DNA from: Streptomyces griseorubiginosus
GTDB taxonomy: Bacteria; Actinomycetota; Actinomycetes; Streptomycetales; Streptomycetaceae
Reading direction: 5' to 3'
Assembly (NCBI RefSeq): GCF_001514195.1
Contig: NZ_KQ948745.1
Span: forward strand, 1-64,000
Length of the DNA: 64,000 nt
Shown here: positions 9,433-17,949 of the stretch, in pieces
Position numbering within the stretch: the first letter of the stretch is position 1
How the letters are laid out: every line of letters begins with the position of its first letter
Notes under the pieces: model-generated
The model's database searches: none
What the model was told of the DNA's origin: nothing
The model's input: only the letters and a program-made list of their open reading frames with translations
Position numbers and translations under genes: made by a program

Positions 9433-10797
9433 TCAGGCTCTGATGATCGCCAGCACCTCGTCCCGCACCTTCGCCATGGTCGCCTCGTCCCTCGCCTCCG
9501 CGTTCAGGCGGAGCAGGGGTTCGGTGTTGGAGGGGCGGACGTTGAACCACCAGTCGGCGGTCGCGACGGTGAGGCCGTCGAGTTCGTCGAGCCGGACGCC
9601 CTCCTGGTTCTCGTAGGCCGCCCTGACGGCCGCGAGGCGGCCTGCCTGGTCGGCGACCGTGGAGTTGATCTCGCCCGAGCCGGTGTAGCGGTCGTACTGG
9701 GCCACCAGGGACGACAGGGGGCCCTCCTGGCCGCCGAGGGCCGCAAGGACGTGCAGGGCCGCCAGCATGCCGGTGTCGGCGTTCCAGAAGTCCTTGAAGT
9801 AGTAGTGGGCGGAGTGCTCGCCGCCGAAGATCGCGCCGGAGCGCGCCATCTCGGCCTTGATGAAGGAGTGGCCCACGCGGGTGCGTACCGGGGTGCCGCC
9901 GTGCTCCTCGACGACCTCGGGGACGGACCAGGACGTGATCAGGTTGTGGATGATCACGCCCTTGCCGCCGTTCCTGGCCAGTTCGCGCGCGGCGACCAGG
10001 GCGGTGATCGCGGACGGGGAGACGGGGTTTCCGCGCTCGTCGACGACGAAGCAGCGGTCGGCGTCGCCGTCGAAGGCGATGCCGAGGTCGGCGCCCTCCT
10101 CGCGGACCCGCCTCTGGAGGTCGACGATGTTGGCGGGGTCGAGGGGGTTGGCCTCGTGGTTGGGGAAGGTGCCGTCCAGCTCGAAGTACATCGGGACGAC
10201 GTCCAGGGGCAGGCCCGCGAAGACGGTCGGGACGGTGTGGCCGCCCATGCCGTTGCCCGCGTCCACGGCGACCTTGAGCGGGCGGATGGCGGTCAGGTCG
10301 ACGAGCGAGCGGAGGTGCGCCGCGTAGTCCTCCAGCGTGTCCCGCGCAGTGATGGTGCCCGTCGACGCGGTCACCTCGGGGGCGCCCTCCTCGCTCCAGC
10401 GCTCGACGAGTTCGCGGATCTCGGCGAGGCCGGTGTCCTGGCCGACCGGGGCCGCGCCCGCACGGCACATCTTGATGCCGTTGTACTGCGCCGGGTTGTG
10501 GGAGGCCGTGAACATGGCGCCCGGCAGGCCCAGCGCGCCGGAGGCGTAGTACAGCTGGTCGGTCGAGCACAGGCCGATCTCGGTGACGTCCACGCCGCGG
10601 GCGGCCGCTCCGCGCGCGAAGGCCCGCGACAGACCCGGGGAGGACGGCCGCATGTCGTGGCCGGTCACCAGGGCGGTCGCGCCGGTCACCTGGACGAAGG
10701 CGGCACCGAAGAGCTCGGCAAGCGTCTCGTCCCACTGGTCCGGGACGACACCGCGCACGTCGTACGCCTTAACGAGCTGTGACAGATCAGCGGCCAC
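9433..10797 (-). CDS. manB: Phosphomannomutase/phosphoglucomutase
   Basis: The 454-residue enzyme converts mannose 6-phosphate to mannose 1-phosphate and is usually also active on glucose phosphates. The phosphoserine loop is TASHNPAQYNGIK near residue 100. The metal-binding DGDADRC loop lies near residue 243, and the sugar-binding GGEHSAHYYF near 330. The C-terminal phosphate loop is RPSNTEPLLR near 430. GTG at 10797 (VAADLSQLVKAYDVRG) follows GGAAGG at a good distance. An alternative start 51 bases upstream adds unrelated residues. Together with manA and a nucleotidyltransferase it would feed GDP-mannose and dolichol-type mannose donors. Confidence 0.95.
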   Translation of the reverse strand: MAADLSQLVKAYDVRGVVPDQWDETLAELFGAAFVQVTGATALVTGHDMRPSSPGLSRAFARGAAARGVDVTEIGLCSTDQLYYASGALGLPGAMFTASHNPAQYNGIKMCRAGAAPVGQDTGLAEIRELVERWSEEGAPEVTASTGTITARDTLEDYAAHLRSLVDLTAIRPLKVAVDAGNGMGGHTVPTVFAGLPLDVVPMYFELDGTFPNHEANPLDPANIVDLQRRVREEGADLGIAFDGDADRCFVVDERGNPVSPSAITALVAARELARNGGKGVIIHNLITSWSVPEVVEEHGGTPVRTRVGHSFIKAEMARSGAIFGGEHSAHYYFKDFWNADTGMLAALHVLAALGGQEGPLSSLVAQYDRYTGSGEINSTVADQAGRLAAVRAAYENQEGVRLDELDGLTVATADWWFNVRPSNTEPLLRLNAEARDEATMAKVRDEVLAIIRA

Positions 10798-10971
10798 GGC
10801 CAACCTTCCTGGAAGTTGTGTCGGTCGGCACAAACTACCCGTAGCCACTGACAGCGGGCTGTGCGGGACCTCACTGGTACTCCCGACCGTGACCTCGGGC
10901 GACGCCTTCAGGACAGGGAGCGGATCAACGCGGCCACGATGTGGGTGAGTTGCGCGGCACGGTGATCCGGA

Positions 10972-10989
10972 CGCGCGTGATCACGCGCG
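10972..10989. promoter_or_regulatory. 18-bp perfect palindrome
   Basis: CGCGCGTGATCACGCGCG is fully self-complementary and lies 10 bp after the stop of the minus-strand DUF3499 gene. With no loop or T tract it looks more like a protein-binding site than a terminator. Chance occurrence in GC-rich DNA is possible. Confidence 0.35.
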
Positions 10990-10998
10990 GAGCGAGGG

Positions 10999-11373
10999 TC
11001 AGTTGTCCGGCGAGCGCAGAATCCGCAGATGGCCGCGGCGCGCGACCTCCATCGGGTCGGCCCGGCGGGCCCCGCCGCCCGCCTCGGCGGCGCGCTCCTG
11101 CGGACGGGCCGCCTCACGCACGGCGTTGGCAAGCGCTTCCAGGTCGTCGCCACTGGGGCGAGCCGGGGCCGAGCCGTCGAGAAGCCGGACGACCTCCCAG
11201 CCGCGCGGGGCGGTGAGGCGCTCGGAGTGCTCGGCGCACAGGTCGTAGCAGTGGGGTTCGGCGTAGGTGGCGAGCGGGCCGAGGACCGCGGTCGAGTCGG
11301 CGTAGACGTACGTCAGCGTCGCGACGGCGGGACGGCCGCAAGCGGTGCGCGAACAGCGACGTACAGGGCTCAC
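10999..11373 (-). CDS. DUF3499 family protein
   Basis: A 124-residue actinobacterial protein starting VSPVRRCSRTACGRPAVA. Three or four cysteines (two in RCSRTACGRP near residues 7-12, and two in HCYDLCAEH near 43) look like a zinc-binding site. The C-terminal half is a charged disordered tail that ends RGHLRILRSPDN. Function is unknown. GTG at 11373 fits the conserved N-terminus, although no strong ribosome site is visible. The frame stays open to 11520 without homology. It diverges from the zincin-like gene. Confidence 0.8.
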   Translation of the reverse strand: MSPVRRCSRTACGRPAVATLTYVYADSTAVLGPLATYAEPHCYDLCAEHSERLTAPRGWEVVRLLDGSAPARPSGDDLEALANAVREAARPQERAAEAGGGARRADPMEVARRGHLRILRSPDN

Positions 11374-11738
11374 AGCGTTGGACGGTACCGCACTCTTGAG
11401 CGGGCCGCGACGACTCTCCCCCAGGTCACTCCACCGTGTCGTGCTGTGAAACGCCCCACAGGCCACTCCGCTCACACCGCCGTGACCTGCACGGACACCC
11501 GTTTTCGAGGAGCCGAACACACCTTGCTCCGGTCACAAGTTGGCACAAACCATGTCAATTGCCTTGAGATCGACGGTCTCGGAGAGATACGGAATCGAGC
11601 CCAACCTTGGCTTGAATGGTCAACTGCCGACAGGTCGTACGAGACGCCCGTACGTCGTTTCGGACCGTGCCCCGGAGTGGCCGGGTGCCGCGTGGGGGTC
11701 GGGCGCGGGAGTGCGGCGAGGATTACGCTTCACCAGTG
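11374..11738. other. 365-bp divergent intergenic region
   Basis: This stretch separates the DUF3499 gene (minus) from the zincin-like gene (plus) and must hold both promoters. Nothing in it looks coding. It has relatively AT-rich patches around 11530-11600, and a TACGCT hexamer at 11724-11729 is listed separately. Confidence 0.4.
11724..11729 (+). promoter_or_regulatory. -10 element for a leaderless transcript
   Basis: TACGCT lies nine bases before the ATG at 11739, and no ribosome site precedes that start. The spacing predicts transcription starting at or next to the ATG. The same hexamer has similar spacing at 25781. Confidence 0.4.
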
Positions 11739-12188
11739 ATGGACAACCCCGTACCGCCCCGCGCCACCGGCCCCGGGCCCCGCCGCCGTGATCGCCACGG
11801 ACGCGGCATGCGCGGTCCGATCGCCCCGCCTCAGGTGCCGCTCGCCGCCAGTCGTGCCGACGTGTTCGCGGACCTGGTGCAGGACTCCGTGGAGCGCCTG
11901 GAGCGGCGGTGGCCGCAGCTCGCCGAGATCGACTTCCTGGTCCTGGAGGTGCCCCGGCTGGACGGGCCCGGGCAGGCCTGGAACGACGAGGCGGTGCCGC
12001 TGGGCGGCACGATCCCCGCGCGCGAGGGACGCCCCGCGCGCGTGGTCGTCTACCGGCGGCCGGTGGAGATCCGCACCAAGGGGCGGGACGAGCGGGCGGC
12101 GCTGGTGCACGAGGTGGTCGTGGAGCAGGTGGCCGAGCTGCTGGGGCTCACTCCGGAGACGGTGGATCCGCGCTACGGCGAGGACTGA
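11739..12188 (+). CDS. Zincin-like metallopeptidase family protein, degenerate motif
   Basis: The 149-residue protein starts MDNPVPPRATGPGP and has a basic N-terminal 30 residues. The remainder matches actinobacterial zincin-like proteins (PF06262 type), with LEVPRLDGPGQAWNDEAVPLGG mid-protein and ALVHEVVVEQVAELLGL near the C-terminus. The family motif is HExxH, whereas here it reads HEVVV, so the second histidine is absent and a classical zinc site is unlikely. It may be an inactive relative or use other ligands. The 3' end lies inside a tandem repeat that repeats the stop-codon region. Confidence 0.8.
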   Translation: MDNPVPPRATGPGPRRRDRHGRGMRGPIAPPQVPLAASRADVFADLVQDSVERLERRWPQLAEIDFLVLEVPRLDGPGQAWNDEAVPLGGTIPAREGRPARVVVYRRPVEIRTKGRDERAALVHEVVVEQVAELLGLTPETVDPRYGED

Positions 12189-12263
12189 ACCGCGCGCGGA
12201 CCCCGCTACGGCGAGCACTGAACCGCGCGTGGATCCCCGCCACCGCGAGCACTGCACCGCGCG
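12164..12263. repeat. 33-34 bp tandem repeat across a stop codon
   Basis: Three imperfect units begin at 12164, 12198 and 12231, each containing CGAGNACTGNACCGCGCG. The first includes the last codons and the TGA of the zincin-like gene, so the array looks like a stuttered gene end. A partial CCGCGCGCGGACCGCC also follows at 12290. Confidence 0.85.
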
Positions 12264-12309
12264 CGGGCCGCCACCGCCGCTCCTCCGCACCGCGCGCGGA
12301 CCGCCTCCG

Positions 12310-13827
12310 CTACTTCTGGAGCACCGACAGGTCCTCGTCCGCCTCCGGTACGGCCACCATGCCCCGGTCGTCCGGGAGGGTCTGGATCGTGAAGCCGGGG
12401 ACGCCGTCCTCCGTGGCCGCCAGGGTGCGGGCGCCGTAGACGGGGCCTCCCGAGACGTGCTCCACCGTGAGGGCGAAGGTGCCCTTGAGGCCGGTCGGGG
12501 TGGGCGCCTCGACGTTCTGCGTGGTGCCCGCCTTGATCGTGAACGTCTTCGAGACGGCCTCGCCGCCCTCGCTGCCCGCCGAGGCCGTGACCTTGACCGT
12601 GGCGGTCCGGGTGGGGGCGGTCAGGGAGAGGGTGCTGCCCTTGGCGCTGTTGTCGGCGACGGTCGCGCGCGTGCCGACCGGACGCGTGGCCGGGATGAAC
12701 GCCGTCTCCTGGTTCGCGCCCTTGCCGCGGACGACCCGCAGCGCGGCGACCACCGGCACGGAGTCGTCGGTGGGGGTCAGGACCAGCGAACCGGCCTCCC
12801 CGCGCGTGACGTCACCGAGGTCGACGGCCGTCGTCATGCCGCCCTTCACGTGCAGCGTCTCGTTGCCCGCCGGGGTGATCAGGCCGGACGGCGAGGCGAG
12901 CCGCACCTTCAGGTCCGCGTCGGAGTCGCTGGGCGTGTAGGCGACCAGGCGCACGGCGGTGGCGTCCTTGGGGATGCCGGGCAGCACCAGGCTGCCGGAC
13001 GGGTCCGTGGACGCGGCCAGCCAGTCGCCGCCGAGCTTGTCGTCCAGGGCCTGCACGGCCGCGCCGACGCGTCCGCTGCGGACGTTCACATGGACCGTGA
13101 GGTCCTCCTGCTTCTCCTCGGTGAGCGTGGACAGCAGGATCGGGTCGCTGGAGTGCGGCGCGACGGTGATGCCCTCGCCCAGGGAGGAGTCGAGGGCGCC
13201 GTCCTTGCCGTAGAGCTCGATGTCGACGACGGCGGCGGAGTCGTCGGGGTTGGTCAGGTGCACGTAGTCGGTGCGGTCGGCGGCCGTGCTGGCGCCCGGG
13301 AACCAGAACTCGGTGTCGGGAGCGGAGCAGTTGACGCCCTGGAGTCCGCGGCCGGCGCCCGCGGCGACCTCGGTGGTCTCCTGGACGGTCCAGCCGGGCG
13401 CGAACTTCCCCTCGGCGGTGCCGACCAGTGCGGGCGCGTCCCCGCCGGAGGTGTCTCCGGTGACGGGCGTGCCGGGCTCCTTGGGTGTGAGGACCGGCTT
13501 GGCGGCCTTCTTCTTGCCCTTGCTCTTGTCCTTGCCCTTGTTCTTGCTCTGACTCTGGTCCTGGCCGTCCGACTCCTCGGCGGCCGCCTTGAGTTCGGCC
13601 TTGCCGTCATCACCCGTGTTCTTGGTGACGGGCGTGAACGAGGTGTACGACGTCTCCGCTACCTCGGAGGTGCTGGGCTCCGGGCAGAGCAGGCTGGTGC
13701 GCTCCACGGGCAGCTCGGCGGCCGTCCCCGCGGTGGTGGCGGCCTGAGGTGAGCTGAGCGTGGCGAACCCGGTGACGGCGGCGAGCGCGGCGGTGCCGGC
13801 GAGGAGGGACAGGGTGGTGCGGTTCAC
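12310..13827 (-). CDS. Secreted DUF5719-type protein
   Basis: A 505-residue exported protein with signal peptide MNRTTLSLLAGTAALAAVTG and cleavage probably near residue 30. A Lys/Gln/Ser-rich low-complexity linker (about residues 78-115) is followed by a long beta-rich ectodomain with repeated LTNPDDSAAVVDIELYG-like strands. There are only two cysteines (LLCPEP and VNCSAP), likely one disulfide. There is no C-terminal anchor. Its ATG overlaps the stop of the upstream giant glycosyltransferase by four bases (ATGA), so the two are translationally coupled and probably act together at the cell surface. The biochemical role is unknown. Confidence 0.8.
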   Translation of the reverse strand: MNRTTLSLLAGTAALAAVTGFATLSSPQAATTAGTAAELPVERTSLLCPEPSTSEVAETSYTSFTPVTKNTGDDGKAELKAAAEESDGQDQSQSKNKGKDKSKGKKKAAKPVLTPKEPGTPVTGDTSGGDAPALVGTAEGKFAPGWTVQETTEVAAGAGRGLQGVNCSAPDTEFWFPGASTAADRTDYVHLTNPDDSAAVVDIELYGKDGALDSSLGEGITVAPHSSDPILLSTLTEEKQEDLTVHVNVRSGRVGAAVQALDDKLGGDWLAASTDPSGSLVLPGIPKDATAVRLVAYTPSDSDADLKVRLASPSGLITPAGNETLHVKGGMTTAVDLGDVTRGEAGSLVLTPTDDSVPVVAALRVVRGKGANQETAFIPATRPVGTRATVADNSAKGSTLSLTAPTRTATVKVTASAGSEGGEAVSKTFTIKAGTTQNVEAPTPTGLKGTFALTVEHVSGGPVYGARTLAATEDGVPGFTIQTLPDDRGMVAVPEADEDLSVLQK

Positions 13828-16800
13828 TGCTGACTCCCGTCGGGGCGCTCACTGCCATGGGCACCCGGGTGCTGCTGTGCCGGGTCGTACGCCGGGTCGT
13901 AGCCCTGCTCGTACTGCTGCTGGTCGTACTGGCCGCCGTAGGTCTGGTCGTACGGCGCCTGCTGGGGCTGCCCGCCGTAGGCGTACGGGTCGTACTGGCC
14001 GCCCTGGTACGGGTCCGCCTGGTACGGCTGCTGGTCGTAGCCGCCCGCCGGGTACTGCTGGGCGGTGCCCTGGTACTGGTCGGCGGCGTACGGGTCGTAC
14101 TCGGCGTTCGCGTAGCTCGGGGCGTCCCAGTCGCCGTAGGACTGCTGCTGCGGGACGGCGGCCGGGGCCTGCTGCGGGGGCGGCGGGAAGTCCTCGGTCC
14201 CGGGGCTCTCCTCGGCCTCGGCCTCGGCCTCGGCCTGGGCGCGCAGGCGGCGGGCGCGGCGGCCCTCGCCCGCGACGGCCTCGGCCGGGACCGGCGGCTC
14301 CTCGGGGAGGTCGTCGTCGACGTCACGGCGGCGGCCGGGGAGGGCCATCACCACGAGGACGACGGCGAGCGCGCCCTGGATCCACAGCCACAGGGTGTGG
14401 GTGAAGGGGGCGTCGTAGGTGACGTCCAGTCTGCCGCCGGAGGCGGGGAGTTCGAATCCCTGGGCCCAGCCGTCGACGGTGGTCGGGGTGAGCGGTTCGC
14501 CGTCCAGGGTGGCCGTCCAGCCCTCGGCGGCGGTGTCGGCGAGGCGCAGGATCCGGCCGTCGGCTCCGGACGGGATCGTGGTGTGGATGTCGACCGGGCC
14601 GGCCGCGACCGGCAGCGCGGTGCCCGATCCGGACTTGGCGGCGATGGTCGCGCGCGCGACCTCCTGGTCGACCCGCCACAGGCCGCTGCCGTCCTGCTGG
14701 CTGAGCCGGGTCAGACCCGGTGTGGCGTCCAGCACGCGTGTGACCTCGCGGGGGGCGCCCTTGTGGACGAGGACGTAGCGCACGGCGAAGCCGCCGAGCT
14801 GGTTCGCCTGGTCGGCGCCGGAGCCGGCGACGAGGTTGGCGACGACCTTGTCGAGGGTGCTGTTCTCGCCGTCGGCCGCGGCGAGTTCGCCGTCACCGAG
14901 ACGGGCGCCGGAGCCACGCACCAGCATGTAGCCGACGTGGGCGGCGGAGTCGCTGTCGAGGACGAGGGTGCGGGCCTGGTCGCGAGTGCCGCTCTCCTCG
15001 GCGACGAACGCGGGCACCTGGGTGGGGTCGCGGCGCTCCAGGGGTCCGTCGGCGCCGCCGATCATCCAGCCGGCGGCGACCAGCAGGGGCCCCGCGGCGG
15101 AGGCGAAGGCGATGAGCGCGGCGACGGGCTGGCGCCAGCCGAAGCTCTGCTCGGCCACGCGCGAGCGTGCCCCGTCGGCGCCGAGCGCGGCGGCCGCCAG
15201 CAGGGCGAGGCCGTAGACGAGGGTGGCGGGTCCGGCCCAGGTCGAGTCGTTGGACAGGACGGCGAAGACGAGTCCGACCAGGGCCACCGCCCAGGCGGTC
15301 CAGATGCCGAACTGCCGCTCGGAGCGCAGCAGGGCGGCGAGCGCGGCCAGCACGATGCCGATGAGCATCAGCCCGTCGACGGTGCCCGGGCCGCCGGGGC
15401 TCGCGCCGAGCAGGTCGAGGGCGGAGGCGGCCGAGGAGCCGTACTCCAGGCCTGCCTGCTGGAAGAAGCCGAACGGGAGCAGCGTCAGCGACCAGGGCGC
15501 GAGGACCAGCAGGGGCACGCCGAACTGGGCGAGGAAGCGCAGTCCGTAGGCGGTGATGTCGGTGCGGCGCACGACCAGCAGGCCGAGGCCGAGGAGCAGG
15601 GCGATCGGCCAGATGATCGGGGTGAAGGCGGTGGTGACGGTGAGCAGCAGCGCGAACGCCCAGGTGGCGCGCCAACTGCCGCGCGTGCCCGCGCTCTTCG
15701 TGAGGCCGCCGGCGGCGACGCCCGCGCGCGCGAGGAGCGGCAGCAGGACGGCGAGGACGGAGGTGCCGACGCGGCCGCCGGCGAGGGCGCCGGTGGCGGC
15801 GGGCAGGAAGGCGTAGACGACGGCCGCCCACGCGCGCAGCAGGCGGGACTCGACGAGCGGGCGGGAGGCGAAGTACGCCGTGAAGCCGGCCAGCGGCACC
15901 GAGCAGACCAGCAGGACCGTCAGCGCGAGGCCGGTCGAGCCGAACAGCGCGGAGGACAGCGCTGCGATGATCGCCAGGTACGGCGGCGCGGACGGGGTGC
16001 CGCCGGCGCCGACCGCGTGCCAGGCGTCCGTGTAGCGCGACCAAAGCTCGCTCGCGTCGGCCGGGGCGGGCAGCAGGGCGCCGCCCGCGAGCGCGCCGCC
16101 GCCCAGGAGGTTGCGGCAGGCGACGAGGGCGACCAGCAGCAGTCCCAGGAAGAGCATCGGGCCGGGGTTGCGGGCGATGCGCTTGAGGCGGGCGAACTGC
16201 TCGATCTCCAGGAAGTCCGCGTCGTCGCCGCCGGGCCCGGATTCGATGCCGCCGCCGTGCCGGCCGGCGTTGGGGGCGTCGGCGTCGGAGCCGCCGAAGA
16301 AGTTGCCGGCGACCTGTTCCACGGTGGCCCGCACGGTCGCGCCGGGCGGCGGGAACAGCTGTCTGAGTTCGTCCTTGTCGACGACCGGCTTGCCGCGCCT
16401 GCCGCGTCCGGCGATGATCCGCTCGGGCCGCAGCAGGGTGCCGAGCAGACCCCGGATCTCGTCGACGGCCTGTCCGGGGACCTTGCCGACGAGGTAGGCG
16501 ACGGTCCGCAGCAGGGTGCCGAGGACCAGGCGCACCAGCACCCAGGGCAGCATGGCCGTACGGGTGTTGACGAGCAGGGTGTAGACGGCGCCGGCCTTGT
16601 CGACCTTGTGCGGGGAGGCGCTGGTGCGGCCCGCGCAGTCGACGGTGCGGCGCTCGCGGGAGGCGGCCTCGGCGTGCCGGACGACGGCCTCGGGGGCGAT
16701 GAGGACGCGGTGGCCGGCGGCCTGGGCGCGCCAGCACAGGTCGACGTCGTCACGCATGAGGGGCAGTTGCCGGTCGAAGCCGCCGAGCTGTTCGTAGACG

Positions 16801-17501
16801 TCGCGGCGGATCAGCATGCCGGCGGTGGACACCGACAGCACGGGCCGGACGTGGTCGTGCTGGCCCTGGTCCTGTTCACGGCGGTCCAGACCGGTCCAAC
16901 GGCGGCCGGAGTGCGCGATGGAAACGCCGACCTCGAGAAGCTGCCGCTTGTCGTACCAGCCGCGGAGCTTGGGGCCCACGACGGCGACGTCGTCCCGGCC
17001 GAGTTCCAGTTCGTTGTCCACGACGCGCAACAGCTGGGCCAGGGCATCGGGTTCGGGGGCGCAGTCGTCGTGCAGCAGCCACAGCCACTGGACCGGTTCG
17101 CCGTGCGGCAGTTCCGGCATGTCGTAGGCGTCGTCGCGCCACGTGCGCGTGACCGGGTCCCAGCCGCTGGGCCGCTTCAGGTACGGCAGCTCGTCCGGGG
17201 TGAGCAGCGGAGCGGAGCGGTGCGCCTCCTCGACGGCCTGGCCGAAGCCGGTGCGCCGGGCGAGGTGCAGGACCCGGTCGGCGCCGAGGGCGTCGGTGAC
17301 CAGCTGGGCGGAGTCGTCCGCGCTGCCGGTGTCGGCGGCCAGCGCGAACTGCACGGGGCGCTCCTGGCCGAGCAGCCCGGCGAGCGCGTCGGGCAGCCAG
17401 CGGGCGCCGTCGTGGGAGACGAGCACCGCGGTCACCACGTGGCGCGGGAACTCAGGAGTGGCAGCGTGGTCTTGGGCTGCCGTGTGGCTGTGCACGGACA
17501 T
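13824..17501 (-). CDS. Giant membrane glycosyltransferase, GT2 domain
   Basis: The 1225-residue protein has an N-terminal GT-A family 2 domain (VTAVLVSHDGARWLPDAL near residue 22; acidic WLLHDDCAPEPDAL; DVDLCWRAQAAGHRV near 250). It is followed by about 12 membrane segments (residues 450-850), an extracytoplasmic domain of about 250 residues (RYVLVHKGAPREVTRVLD), a last membrane helix (TLWLWIQGALAVVLVV) and a cytoplasmic tail of about 150 residues. The tail is extremely rich in Tyr, Gln, Gly and Asp. It probably polymerises or exports a cell-surface polysaccharide. ATG at 17501 (MSVHSHTAAQ) is preferred, and GTG at 17585 is an alternative. It lies downstream of whiB on the same strand. Confidence 0.88.
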   Translation of the reverse strand: MSVHSHTAAQDHAATPEFPRHVVTAVLVSHDGARWLPDALAGLLGQERPVQFALAADTGSADDSAQLVTDALGADRVLHLARRTGFGQAVEEAHRSAPLLTPDELPYLKRPSGWDPVTRTWRDDAYDMPELPHGEPVQWLWLLHDDCAPEPDALAQLLRVVDNELELGRDDVAVVGPKLRGWYDKRQLLEVGVSIAHSGRRWTGLDRREQDQGQHDHVRPVLSVSTAGMLIRRDVYEQLGGFDRQLPLMRDDVDLCWRAQAAGHRVLIAPEAVVRHAEAASRERRTVDCAGRTSASPHKVDKAGAVYTLLVNTRTAMLPWVLVRLVLGTLLRTVAYLVGKVPGQAVDEIRGLLGTLLRPERIIAGRGRRGKPVVDKDELRQLFPPPGATVRATVEQVAGNFFGGSDADAPNAGRHGGGIESGPGGDDADFLEIEQFARLKRIARNPGPMLFLGLLLVALVACRNLLGGGALAGGALLPAPADASELWSRYTDAWHAVGAGGTPSAPPYLAIIAALSSALFGSTGLALTVLLVCSVPLAGFTAYFASRPLVESRLLRAWAAVVYAFLPAATGALAGGRVGTSVLAVLLPLLARAGVAAGGLTKSAGTRGSWRATWAFALLLTVTTAFTPIIWPIALLLGLGLLVVRRTDITAYGLRFLAQFGVPLLVLAPWSLTLLPFGFFQQAGLEYGSSAASALDLLGASPGGPGTVDGLMLIGIVLAALAALLRSERQFGIWTAWAVALVGLVFAVLSNDSTWAGPATLVYGLALLAAAALGADGARSRVAEQSFGWRQPVAALIAFASAAGPLLVAAGWMIGGADGPLERRDPTQVPAFVAEESGTRDQARTLVLDSDSAAHVGYMLVRGSGARLGDGELAAADGENSTLDKVVANLVAGSGADQANQLGGFAVRYVLVHKGAPREVTRVLDATPGLTRLSQQDGSGLWRVDQEVARATIAAKSGSGTALPVAAGPVDIHTTIPSGADGRILRLADTAAEGWTATLDGEPLTPTTVDGWAQGFELPASGGRLDVTYDAPFTHTLWLWIQGALAVVLVVMALPGRRRDVDDDLPEEPPVPAEAVAGEGRRARRLRAQAEAEAEAEESPGTEDFPPPPQQAPAAVPQQQSYGDWDAPSYANAEYDPYAADQYQGTAQQYPAGGYDQQPYQADPYQGGQYDPYAYGGQPQQAPYDQTYGGQYDQQQYEQGYDPAYDPAQQHPGAHGSERPDGSQQ

Positions 17502-17685
17502 CGAGGTACGGGCCCCGGTTCGCTGGACTGCGGTGGACGCCTGTGCTCTGGAGGGGGCGGTGAGGCGTCTCGGACGAGCGCCCACACTATCGGCTGGGCA
17601 AGACGGCGGCCCGCCCCCTGTGGATAACCCACGGGTGACGGGCCGTTCGGTTGCGTAAGAGAAGTCCCGCGCAGCCTGCCTCGCG

Positions 17686-17949
17686 TCAGACGGCGGCCTT
17701 CTTCAGCCGGCGGCGTTCGCGTTCGGACAGGCCGCCCCAGATGCCGAAGCGCTCGTCGTTGGCGAGGGCGTATTCGAGGCACTCGGAGCGGACCTCGCAG
17801 GAGAGGCAGACCTTCTTGGCCTCGCGGGTGGAGCCGCCCTTCTCCGGGAAGAAGGACTCGGGGTCGGTCTGGGCGCACAGCGCGCGCTCCTGCCAGCCGA
17901 GTTCCTCGTCCGCGTCGTCGACCAGCAGTTGCTGCACCGTCTCGGTCAT
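17686..17949 (-). CDS. whiB: WhiB sporulation regulator, [4Fe-4S] protein
   Basis: The 87-residue protein has the four iron-sulfur cysteines at 25, 48, 51 and 57, the GIWGG turn at residues 69-73 and a basic tail (ERRRLKKAAV). Length and sequence match streptomycete WhiB, the founding Wbl protein. WhiB acts with WhiA to trigger sporulation septation and to bind developmental promoters. ATG at 17949 (MTETVQQLLV) is supported by the conserved N-terminus. The long upstream region 17950-18368 fits a developmentally controlled gene with several promoters. The giant glycosyltransferase gene lies 184 bp downstream. Confidence 0.98.
   Translation of the reverse strand: MTETVQQLLVDDADEELGWQERALCAQTDPESFFPEKGGSTREAKKVCLSCEVRSECLEYALANDERFGIWGGLSERERRRLKKAAV

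Noticed and set aside
13857..17627. A 1256-codon plus-strand open frame opposite the giant glycosyltransferase gene
   Set aside because: It is the antisense shadow of a GC-biased gene. The translation is low-complexity Gly/Asp/Val/Ala/Arg sequence with no family features, while the minus-strand frame has clear GT2 and membrane signatures.
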